This document shows, piece by piece, positions 1 through 6,696 of a stretch of DNA of 13,958 nucleotides. The notes below the pieces were generated by a model, which was not told the DNA's origin, ran no database searches, and worked only from the letters and a program-made list of their open reading frames with translations. Where the stretch lies: positions 1-13,958 of the forward strand of contig DTSJ01000145.1 in NCBI GenBank assembly GCA_012965445.1, given 5' to 3'. Numbering within the stretch: the first letter of the stretch is position 1; each line of letters opens with the position of its first letter. This DNA comes from Candidatus Hydrogenedentota bacterium (lineage in GTDB: Bacteria > Hydrogenedentota > Hydrogenedentia > Hydrogenedentiales > GCA-2746185). Made by a program: the position numbers and the translations under genes.

Positions 1-627
1 TGCCTGGATACAGCGTTTCTGTACACTGCGGGCAGATCGAGTGCGTAAACTTTGTGTCAGCGTTCTTGGTAGAATATTGCTCAATCGAATGCCAGTATCC
101 GGTATCGTCGCGCACATTTTTGCAGGAGGCGCAAATTGGGACTAGTTCACGCAGGACGTTTATTTCTGCGAGGTGTTTTTCGAGTTCCTCGTTTTTGTGC
201 TGAATTTCATCCAACTGGACCTGAATAACATCGCGCTGGGCGTGTAATCTGCAAAATACACTGACTTTGCTGCGCAAAGTCTGCTTGTCGACAGGTTTGA
301 GCAGGTAATCCACGGCTCCAGCTTCGTAGCCTTCGAATACGTTGGTGGCATCAGTATTGGTCGCAGTCACAAAATAATCGGCACATCGTTGTTGTCATGA
401 TCGAGTGCACGAATTCGTGCTGCCGTCTCGAAGCCTGAGATTCCGCCCATCAATACGTCTAGCAGAACCAGGGCAAACTGATTTTTAAGAGAATGCTCAA
501 TGGCCTCTTCTCCGCTCTCTGCTGATACGACCTCGATTTCAAGATCAGAAAGCATCTCGACGATCAGCTCCCGCGCCAAAGGTGAGTCGTCCGCGACAAG
601 AACTTTTTGCTGTTTTGGCTCAATCAT
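1..627 (-). pseudogene. Response regulator (REC) with coiled coil and C-terminal CxxC tail; frameshifted, 3' end off window
   Basis: This is a two-component receiver domain read from ATG at 627. The acidic pair is D13-D14 and the phospho-acceptor is D57 in a VLLDVLM context. The frame stops at 367-369, directly after the beta-4 strand sequence VPIIL. Moving one base, as if the A run at 371-374 (T run on the coding strand) had lost one base, gives an open frame to the window edge. That frame restores VPIIFVTA with the conserved T88, then the YLLKPV motif with K111. After it come a helical, probably coiled-coil segment (about 132-163) and a cysteine tail: CASC at 166-169, a DDTGYW stretch, and CPQC at 199-202. 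Similar tails are known at the C-termini of REC, GAF and PAS signalling proteins and are presumably metal-binding. The output is not a classical DNA-binding domain. Whether the gene is truly broken or this is a homopolymer sequencing error cannot be decided here. Confidence 0.85.
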
Positions 628-671
628 GCGTTAAGTGACCCCGATAACTACGATTCTGCAAGAATTAACTA

Positions 672-680
672 AGTATACCA
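672..680 (-). promoter_or_regulatory. Extended -10 promoter for the response regulator
   Basis: On the minus strand the sequence reads TGG followed by TATACT, which matches the TGn-TATAAT extended -10 pattern with one mismatch. Only a poor -35 (about TGGCGA) lies 17 bases upstream, as is usual for extended -10 promoters. Transcription would start near 665, leaving a leader of about 38 bases before the ATG at 627. This comes from motif reading only. Confidence 0.45.
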
Positions 681-728
681 GCGATCCTGAAAATTCGCCA
701 TCCATGGGTAAAAAAGCATTGTTTTTCA

Positions 729-757
729 TTGTGTCAGCTTGTGAAAAATGGAATAAT
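729..757 (+). promoter_or_regulatory. msrP: Possible sigma70-type promoter of msrP
   Basis: TTGTGT at 729-734 and AATAAT at 752-757 are separated by 17 bases. The -10 matches consensus at five of six positions and the -35 at three of six. The start site would fall near 764, about 65 bases before the msrP ATG, so the small palindromes at 779-812 would lie in the leader. The assignment is weak and rests on motifs alone. Confidence 0.25.
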
Positions 758-778
758 CAATTGGTTCCGCAAGTTTTG

Positions 779-812
779 GGACAGTAGATAAAGGTGTCCA
801 TAGATTTGGACA
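779..812 (+). promoter_or_regulatory. Competing inverted repeats in the msrP leader
   Basis: TGTCCA (795-800) and TGGACA (807-812) form a perfect 6-base inverted repeat around a 6-base loop, ending 18 bases before the msrP ATG. GGACA at 779-783 could instead pair with TGTCC at 795-799. The two outer arms are thus near-direct repeats (GGGACAG and TGGACAG) that compete for one middle arm. This could be an operator half-site array or a small leader switch. The stems are short, so chance is possible. Confidence 0.3.
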
Positions 813-830
813 GAGAATGGAGACGAAACG

Positions 831-1793
831 ATGCCGGCAATGCATGTTCGACCAGATTGGTGGATTCCTGAATCCGAAGCGACTCCGGAGGGAGTATTTC
901 TGGATCGAAGACGTTTTCTAAGAACGCTTGGATTCGGAGGGGTCATGCTCGCGGGATTAACTACTTGCAAAGCTGAAGCAGTTGCCAAGAATCTTCCTCC
1001 ACTCCCGGAATTCACGAAGAATCCTGATTTCGCCAGTGCCGGTCGCGCGGTGACGAAGGAGAACCTGGTTCAAAGTTTCAATAATTTCTATGAGTTCGGG
1101 TTTGGCAAGACGGACCCTATAGAAAATGCTCAGAACTTTTCGTTAGATCCTTACAATTTGACGCTGGACGGAATGTGTGAGAACCCGATGGAGGTTGATC
1201 TGGATCGGATTGAGAAACTTGGGCTTGAGGAGCGTACGTATCGTTTCCGTTGTGTGGAAGCTTGGTCTATGACGGTACCCTGGATCGGGGTTCCATTGAG
1301 GAAATTGATTGCGCTTGCGAAGCCGACATCCAAGGCGAAGTATGTCGCGTTTACTTGTTTCCTCGATCCTGAGCGCGCACCCGGTCAACGTGACACGCGT
1401 TACCCCTGGCCATACTTCGAGGGGCTTCGCCTTGACGAGGCGATAAATGACTTGGCGCTGATAACTACGGGGTATTACGGAAAGCGGCTGCTGCCACAGT
1501 CCGGTACGCCGTTGCGGATCATTACGCCTTGGAAATACGGGTACAAGGGTCCTAAATCGATCGTGAAGATGACGTTCACGGACGAGGAGCCAAAGACGTA
1601 TTGGAACACCGCTATTCCTGGCGAATATAAATTCTATTCGAACGTCGACCCGGGGGTTTCGCATCCCAGATGGTCACAGGCGATGGAACAGTATTTGGGC
1701 GAACGATTCAAAGACAAACCAACGGAGCTATACAATGGCTACGGAGAGCAGGTAGCGGACATGTACAAGGATAGAGAACGGAATTTGTATTAG
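831..1793 (+). CDS. msrP: Periplasmic methionine sulfoxide reductase, molybdopterin catalytic subunit MsrP (YedY)
   Basis: The 320-residue protein matches the MsrP/YedY family over its whole length, close to the size of the E. coli protein. A Tat signal begins the chain: the twin arginine is in RRRFL (26-30), after the long n-region typical of the family, followed by a hydrophobic stretch and a possible cleavage after AEA near residue 50. The molybdenum-ligating cysteine is C141 in RFRCVEAWSMTVPW, the best conserved family motif. Other matches are NNFYEFG, TPLRIITPWKYGYKG, HPRWSQA and NGYGEQVADMY. MsrP reduces methionine sulfoxide in envelope proteins using electrons from the membrane haem protein MsrQ. 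No msrQ is adjacent: the next gene is an acyl-CoA synthetase 15 bases downstream. A GGAGA site at 819-823 supports the ATG at 831. Confidence 0.95.
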   Translation: MPAMHVRPDWWIPESEATPEGVFLDRRRFLRTLGFGGVMLAGLTTCKAEAVAKNLPPLPEFTKNPDFASAGRAVTKENLVQSFNNFYEFGFGKTDPIENAQNFSLDPYNLTLDGMCENPMEVDLDRIEKLGLEERTYRFRCVEAWSMTVPWIGVPLRKLIALAKPTSKAKYVAFTCFLDPERAPGQRDTRYPWPYFEGLRLDEAINDLALITTGYYGKRLLPQSGTPLRIITPWKYGYKGPKSIVKMTFTDEEPKTYWNTAIPGEYKFYSNVDPGVSHPRWSQAMEQYLGERFKDKPTELYNGYGEQVADMYKDRERNLY

Positions 1794-1808
1794 AAAGGTT
1801 TTGCAAGT

Positions 1809-3500
1809 ATGACTGAAGAAGAAATCAAACCGTGGGTTGATGGACTCACGTTTCACGAAGTTGTTTCCAAGACGGTCGCTGATCATCCGAACAACGATGC
1901 CGTTGTATTCCCGCGGCTCGACCTTCGCTGGTCATACGAGACATTTCAGGACAAGTGTTACGAGATGGCGCGGGCGCTACTGGCGATGGGTGTTCAGAAG
2001 GGTGACCATATCGGCATCTGGAGTACGAACTGGCCGGAGTGGATTCTCACGCAGTTCAGCACGGCCTATCTGGGTGCTGTTCTCGTCAATGTGAATCCAG
2101 CCTACCGTCAGCATGAGTTGTCGTATATTCTGAAACAGGCCAATATTTCGATGCTGTTCGTTACAGATACGCATAAAACATCCGATTATGTAGGGATGGT
2201 GGCGAATGCGGTGCCGGAGGTGAATGACACGGCATGGGACGGAAAACTTTCGAATGCGGAGTATCCGAAACTGCAGCATGTCGTTTGCCTGAAGAATGTG
2301 GAACTTCCGCAGGGAGTCGCTTCGTGGGATGCGTTTATCGCGAAGGCATCTGAGGTAACCGAAGACTCGGTGAAAAACGCTGCACAGAATGTCATATTCA
2401 GCGATCCGGTGAACATACAGTATACGTCCGGCACGACTGGCGACCCCAAGGGTGCAATGCTGTCGCATCGCAATCTGTTGATGAATGCGTTTTACTGCGG
2501 GCAGCGCGAGAATTATTCGAATGAAGAACGTGTGTGTATTCCGGTACCCTTTTACCATTGCTTCGGGTGCGTGATAGGTACGCTGACGTGTGCTGTTTAT
2601 GGTTCGGCAATGGTTGTTCCTGCGGAATCTTTTGAACCGGGGGCAACTCTGGAAGCCGTGACGAAAGAAAATTGCACCGTGCTGTATGGCGTGCCGACAA
2701 TGTTTAGTGCGCAGGTGAATCATCCAGACTTCGGCAATTACGAGTTTCCGACGCTTCGCACCGGGATGATGGCGGGAAGTCCTTGCCCAATCGAATTGAT
2801 GAAGCAGGTTGTCAACGAAATGAATTTGACCGAGATAACGATTGGATTCGGGCAGACTGAGACGTCGCCTATCATCACGCAGTGCAAAACTACGGATTCC
2901 CTGGAGACGCGTGTGGCTACGGTTGGCTCTCCGCTTCCCGGCGTGGAAGTGCGTATCGTCGATCCGGAGACGCTTGAGGATGTGGCCCAGGGCGAGCAGG
3001 GTGAATTCTGGGCGCGTGGACACTGCATTATGCTCGGTTACTACAACAATCCTGAGGCGACTGCGAACACCATTACCCCGGAGGGATGGCTGCGGACGGG
3101 CGATTTGGCTACAGAGACACCAGAGGGATTCTACAAAATAACCGGGCGTATAAAGGACATGATTATTCGCGGGGGCGAGAACATCTACCCGGCGGAGATT
3201 GAGAATTTTTTGATGTCGCATCCAGATATACTGGAGGTGCAGGTGGCAGGGCTTCCAGACATCAAGTATGTTGAGCAGGTATCGGCCTGGATTATACCGA
3301 AGCCCGGCGTGACATTGACCGTAGATGATGTGAAGGCGTTTTGCAAAGAGAAGATCGCGCACTATAAGATCCCACATTATGTGACTTTGCTGGATGAATT
3401 CCCATTGACGGTGACGGGGAAAATACAGAAGTTCAAGCTGCGGGACATGGGTATTGAGGAGCACAGCCTGCAGGACGCGGCTGCTGCGAAGATGGCCTAG
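1809..3500 (+). CDS. Acyl-CoA synthetase (AMP-forming), FadD/ACSF2-like
   Basis: This complete 563-residue member of the ANL superfamily activates a carboxylic acid to acyl-AMP and then acyl-CoA. The ATP-binding loop is TSGTTGDPKG at 206-215, and the adenylate-binding motif is GFGQTE at 346-351. The GD pair at 431-432 and the hinge region GRIKDMIIRGGENIYPAEIE at about 446-465 follow. The catalytic lysine is K538 in TGKIQK. There is no signal peptide, so the enzyme is cytoplasmic. The overall pattern (VNPAYRQHELSYILKQ, IPVPFYHCFGCV, TRVATVGSPLPGVEVRIVD) resembles medium/long-chain fatty-acyl-CoA synthases of the ACSF2 type; the exact chain length cannot be read from sequence. AAAGG at 1794-1798 sits 10 bases before the ATG. 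Close spacing suggests cotranscription with msrP, although no functional link is obvious. A long open frame antisense to it is a codon-bias shadow. Confidence 0.93.
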   Translation: MTEEEIKPWVDGLTFHEVVSKTVADHPNNDAVVFPRLDLRWSYETFQDKCYEMARALLAMGVQKGDHIGIWSTNWPEWILTQFSTAYLGAVLVNVNPAYRQHELSYILKQANISMLFVTDTHKTSDYVGMVANAVPEVNDTAWDGKLSNAEYPKLQHVVCLKNVELPQGVASWDAFIAKASEVTEDSVKNAAQNVIFSDPVNIQYTSGTTGDPKGAMLSHRNLLMNAFYCGQRENYSNEERVCIPVPFYHCFGCVIGTLTCAVYGSAMVVPAESFEPGATLEAVTKENCTVLYGVPTMFSAQVNHPDFGNYEFPTLRTGMMAGSPCPIELMKQVVNEMNLTEITIGFGQTETSPIITQCKTTDSLETRVATVGSPLPGVEVRIVDPETLEDVAQGEQGEFWARGHCIMLGYYNNPEATANTITPEGWLRTGDLATETPEGFYKITGRIKDMIIRGGENIYPAEIENFLMSHPDILEVQVAGLPDIKYVEQVSAWIIPKPGVTLTVDDVKAFCKEKIAHYKIPHYVTLLDEFPLTVTGKIQKFKLRDMGIEEHSLQDAAAAKMA

Positions 3501-3564
3501 TTGTAAGGTCGAAAAACTTCTGTTCGTTCTGTATCATAGTGCCTTCAAACTATTTTAGAATGAC

Positions 3565-3568
3565 AGGA
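3565..3568 (+). promoter_or_regulatory. Ribosome binding site deciding the start of the M28 peptidase gene
   Basis: AGGA lies six bases before the ATG at 3575. An in-frame GTG at 3539 and an ATG at 3560 exist upstream, but neither has a comparable site. Starting at 3575 also places the signal peptide at the extreme N-terminus. Confidence 0.6.
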
Positions 3569-3574
3569 AATACG

Positions 3575-6493
3575 ATGACTCTATCCGCTTTCGTTCGCTG
3601 TGTGCTGTGCGCTGCACTAATCTCGACTGGTATCTCCTCCGCACAGGATGAGGGATCGGAATCCACTCTGCTGAGCAATACGCGCCAGCTTACCTTTGAA
3701 GGTCTTCGTGCCGGGGAGAGTTACTTTAGCGCGGACGGTACAAAGCTCGTTTTTCAGAGTGAGCGCCAGGCTGACAATCCGTGGTACCAGATTTATTTTA
3801 TGGATTTGGCAACAGGAGATATCAATCGAGTATCGCCTGGGCATGGCAAGACTTCCTGCGCATGGATACATCCAGACGGCAAACGCGTTCTGTTCTCTTC
3901 GACGCACGCAGATCCGCAGTCGAAGACACTTCAACAGGATGAACTGGAATTTAGAGCTTCGGGACAGGAGCGTCGGTATTCCTGGGACTATGATGAGCAC
4001 TACGAGATCTATGAGTCGGATACGAATGGTAGCTATTTCAAGAATCTGACGAATGCGCGGGGGTACAATGCCGAGGGATCATATTCGCCCGATGGAACGC
4101 TGATTGCTTTTGCTTCGAATCGACCTGCTTACGAAGAGCCAATGTCGGAAGAGGACTCGGAAGCCTTTGATCTTGATCCCGCCTATATGACCGAAATCTA
4201 CCTGATGAACGCGGACGGTTCCAATGTTCGGCGTCTCACCCACTCTCCCGGTTACGACGGAGGCCCTTTCTTCAGTCCAGACGGGAAGCGCATTACGTGG
4301 CGTCGCTTCGCTCCGAACGGAGCGACGGCAGAAATCTATACGATGAATCTGGACGGGAGCGATCAGAAGCGACTGACGCACGTAGACGCAATGTCCTGGG
4401 CACCGTATTATCACCCTTCCGGCGACTATATTATTTTTACGAACAACAGTCTCGGATTTGCGAATTTCGAACTGTTCCTAGTAAATACTGCGGGAACACA
4501 AGATCCGAAACGGGTTACGTTCACGGACGGCTTCGACGGATTGCCAGTTTTCACGCCGGATGGAAAGCGTTTGGCATGGACGACAAACCGCACTTCCGCG
4601 AAACAATCGCAGGTGTTCATCGCAAACTGGGACGATGCAAAGGCGCGTGAATTGCTGGGGCTTACAGGTTCAAAAGCGAAGGATGACAAGTATACCGATG
4701 CCCCGGCTGTATCGGCTACATCCGCGGCTATTGCCCAGGCGGACATCAAGCAGCATATAACGTACCTCGCATCCGACCAGTTTGAGGGACGCGCGACAGG
4801 GACCGACGGTGAGCTGAAGGCTACGGCCTATGTAGCTGACGTGTTCAAAGAGTTTGGACTGCTGCCTGCGGGAGACGACGGGACCTATTTCCAGACCTTC
4901 CCTTTCATTGCCGGACTCGACCTGGGAGAAGACAATTCCCTTACGTTACATGTTGGCGATCAGGCGTCTGGTGCCGAACTGAACAGCGACTGGCGTCCTC
5001 TCGGTTTTTCGCAAACGGGCAACGTTGATACCACCGAAATCGTGTTTGCAGGTTACGGCATTCAAGCTCCAGGGGAAGGTGAAGTCCCCGAGTATGACTC
5101 GTTCGTCCATCTCGATGTAAAAGACAAGTGGGTCATGGTGCTTGACTATATGCCGGACGACATTGAACCAGATGTGCGCAAACACTACAACACGCATTCG
5201 AGCCTGCGATTCAAAGCGATGAAAATTCGAGACATGGGCGCCAAAGGCATGATTGTCACCAAAGGTCCGAACTCAAAATCGGAAAACGAACTAATTTCGA
5301 TGGTTTCCGACAGTTCCCTTTCCGGCAACAGCCTCTTTGTTATATCGGTATCAAACGACACCGCGCAGCGGATGCTTCAGCCAGCAGGTAAAGACCTGAA
5401 AGTGCTTCAGACTTCACTCGACACGGGCGAGGCCGCGATGGGCTTTCCTCTGGAAAAAGTGACTCTCGGAGTCTCTATAGACATCATTCAGCGGAAAAGC
5501 CAGGGGCGCAATGTGGTCGCGAGACTCAATGCAGGCGACGCACCGGGCGATCAAGTTATGGTGATCGGCGCGCACATCGATCATCTTGGAATTGGGCGCA
5601 ACCATTCCTCACTTGCGCGTGATGAAGAAGCGGATCAGGTTCACCACGGCGCGGATGACAATGCTTCCGGCGTGAGCGGCGTGATCGAAATTGCACAGTA
5701 TCTCGTGGCACAAAAGGCGAATGGGCTGGGACTGAAACGAGATGTCATTTTTGCCGGTTGGTCGGGGGAGGAGATCAGCCTGTTGGGTTCGAAACATTTC
5801 ACGGATGTGTATCAGGGTAAAACGGCCAGCGAGGCGTTGTATCCCGAAGTCTCTGCATATTTGAATATGGACATGATCGGACGCATGGATACGGAGTTGA
5901 TCATTCAGGGCGTAGGGTCGAGCTCGTTGTGGCCCCGTGAAATCGAACGGCGCAATGCGCCAATCGGCCTGTCTATCAAAACTATCCAGGAAGCAAACCT
6001 CCCCACGGATACAACACACTTTTACCTGCGGGGTGTTCCCGTATTGAATGCGTTCACCGGGGCGCACGAAGACTATCATTCGCCGCGCGACACCTCTGAC
6101 AAAATCAATTACGCGGGCACTGAAAAAATCGTGAAGTTTATGGGTCTCATTGCGCGGTCGCTGGTGTCGAGCGATTCGATTCCCGATTATCTGGAGATGG
6201 TGCGACAGGATGTTCCTCGGGCGAATCTCCGCGCGTATCTCGGCACGATTCCGGATTATGCGTCGGAAATCAAAGGCTTGAAAATCTCCGGAGTGACAAA
6301 GGGGGCTCCTGCTGAGCAGGCGGGGCTCAAGGGGGGCGACGTTATCGTCGAACTTGGGGGCAGCACAATAGAGAACATTTATGACTACACGTACACCATC
6401 GAAGCGATCAAGATTGGTGTGGAAATCGATGTTAAGGTGGTACGTGACGGCGAAACGCTGAGCTTGAAGATCACGCCCGCGTCGCGGGACTAA
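3575..6493 (+). CDS. Exported TolB-type propeller / M28 metallopeptidase / PDZ fusion protein
   Basis: The 972-residue protein (numbered from the ATG at 3575) starts with a Sec signal peptide likely cut after ISSA, residue 23. Residues about 30-365 carry six PD40-type repeats (SADGTKLVF, HPDGKRVLF, SPDGTLIAF, SPDGKRITW, HPSGDYIIF, TPDGKRLAW), a six-bladed TolB-like propeller. From about 385 there is an M28 peptidase with an inserted region resembling a protease-associated domain (about 480-640). The di-zinc site is readable: H667 and D669 in GAHIDHLG, the aspartates of GADDNASG at about 694-695, catalytic and metal glutamates E732-E733 in WSGEE, D766 in NMDMIGR, and H835 in the YHSPRD segment. 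Residues about 889-972 form a PDZ domain. M28 enzymes are mostly aminopeptidases and carboxypeptidases; the substrate here is unknown. All catalytic ligands look intact. The protein is probably periplasmic or surface-located. The gene lies 74 bases after the acyl-CoA synthetase. Confidence 0.9.
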   Translation: MTLSAFVRCVLCAALISTGISSAQDEGSESTLLSNTRQLTFEGLRAGESYFSADGTKLVFQSERQADNPWYQIYFMDLATGDINRVSPGHGKTSCAWIHPDGKRVLFSSTHADPQSKTLQQDELEFRASGQERRYSWDYDEHYEIYESDTNGSYFKNLTNARGYNAEGSYSPDGTLIAFASNRPAYEEPMSEEDSEAFDLDPAYMTEIYLMNADGSNVRRLTHSPGYDGGPFFSPDGKRITWRRFAPNGATAEIYTMNLDGSDQKRLTHVDAMSWAPYYHPSGDYIIFTNNSLGFANFELFLVNTAGTQDPKRVTFTDGFDGLPVFTPDGKRLAWTTNRTSAKQSQVFIANWDDAKARELLGLTGSKAKDDKYTDAPAVSATSAAIAQADIKQHITYLASDQFEGRATGTDGELKATAYVADVFKEFGLLPAGDDGTYFQTFPFIAGLDLGEDNSLTLHVGDQASGAELNSDWRPLGFSQTGNVDTTEIVFAGYGIQAPGEGEVPEYDSFVHLDVKDKWVMVLDYMPDDIEPDVRKHYNTHSSLRFKAMKIRDMGAKGMIVTKGPNSKSENELISMVSDSSLSGNSLFVISVSNDTAQRMLQPAGKDLKVLQTSLDTGEAAMGFPLEKVTLGVSIDIIQRKSQGRNVVARLNAGDAPGDQVMVIGAHIDHLGIGRNHSSLARDEEADQVHHGADDNASGVSGVIEIAQYLVAQKANGLGLKRDVIFAGWSGEEISLLGSKHFTDVYQGKTASEALYPEVSAYLNMDMIGRMDTELIIQGVGSSSLWPREIERRNAPIGLSIKTIQEANLPTDTTHFYLRGVPVLNAFTGAHEDYHSPRDTSDKINYAGTEKIVKFMGLIARSLVSSDSIPDYLEMVRQDVPRANLRAYLGTIPDYASEIKGLKISGVTKGAPAEQAGLKGGDVIVELGGSTIENIYDYTYTIEAIKIGVEIDVKVVRDGETLSLKITPASRD

Positions 6494-6515
6494 AGGACTT
6501 CAACGCTGAACCACC

Positions 6516-6579
6516 CTTCTTTTCTTTCTAAGAAGAAAGAAAAATAGCAAAAGAAAGACTGGCAGATACTTCGTATCCT
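6516..6579 (+). repeat. Two-hairpin dispersed repeat, copy 1
   Basis: The copy begins 22 bases after the peptidase stop codon. Its first hairpin pairs TTTTCTTTCT (6520-6529) with AGAAAGAAAA (6534-6543) around the loop AAGA. After CAAAAGAAAGACTGGC comes a second, smaller hairpin, GATAC (6565-6569) with GTATC (6573-6577) around TTC. The same unit lies inverted at 13194-13257, matching at about 56 of 64 positions by hand alignment. There is no U-tract after either stem, so it is not a classical intrinsic terminator, although it could stabilise or end the peptidase mRNA. No target-site duplication or coding content is visible. Confidence 0.75.
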
Positions 6580-6617
6580 CAATGAGGGTCACCGATATTG
6601 CCAATTGTGATCTCCCC

Positions 6618-6646
6618 TTGCGCGAGCTTTGTCTTCCTTGTAAAAT
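6618..6646 (+). promoter_or_regulatory. Possible promoter of the triple-amidohydrolase gene
   Basis: TTGCGC at 6618-6623 and TAAAAT at 6641-6646 are 17 bases apart. The -10 matches consensus at five of six positions and the -35 has the conserved TTG. The start site would be near 6653, giving a leader of about 45 bases. A promoter here fits the 203-base gap and the repeat element that separate this gene from the peptidase gene. Evidence is motif-only. Confidence 0.35.
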
Positions 6647-6681
6647 AACTCTCTTGTGCTGTTGAATCCGAATATTCATAC

Positions 6682-6686
6682 GGGAG
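6682..6686 (+). promoter_or_regulatory. Ribosome binding site deciding the start of the triple-amidohydrolase gene
   Basis: GGGAG at 6682-6686 lies 10 bases before the ATG at 6697 but only 4 before an in-frame TTG at 6691. Spacing and codon preference favour the ATG, which also gives a normal signal peptide (MRSFFLSVCV). Confidence 0.6.
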
Positions 6687-6696
6687 AAATTTGATC

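Noticed and set aside
734..1015. Minus-strand open frame overlapping the msrP start and leader
   Set aside because: It covers the Tat signal region of msrP in antisense and shows no protein-family features.
1977..3464. A 495-codon open frame on the minus strand opposite the acyl-CoA synthetase gene
   Set aside because: It lies wholly antisense to a gene with clear family motifs, its translation is rich in Arg, His and Cys with no recognisable domain, and it has no start context of its own. It is a codon-bias shadow.
6516..6543. Repeat hairpin considered as a classical intrinsic terminator
   Set aside because: The stem is almost all A-T pairs and is followed by an A-rich stretch rather than U residues. 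A role in transcript ending is possible but the canonical signature is missing.
6561..6602. GGCA...TGCC arms enclosing the GATAC/GTATC and CTCA/TGAG hairpins, resembling a small cloverleaf
   Set aside because: The outer stem is four pairs, the fold does not fit a tRNA, and the second repeat copy has no equivalent outer arms, so it is probably coincidence.
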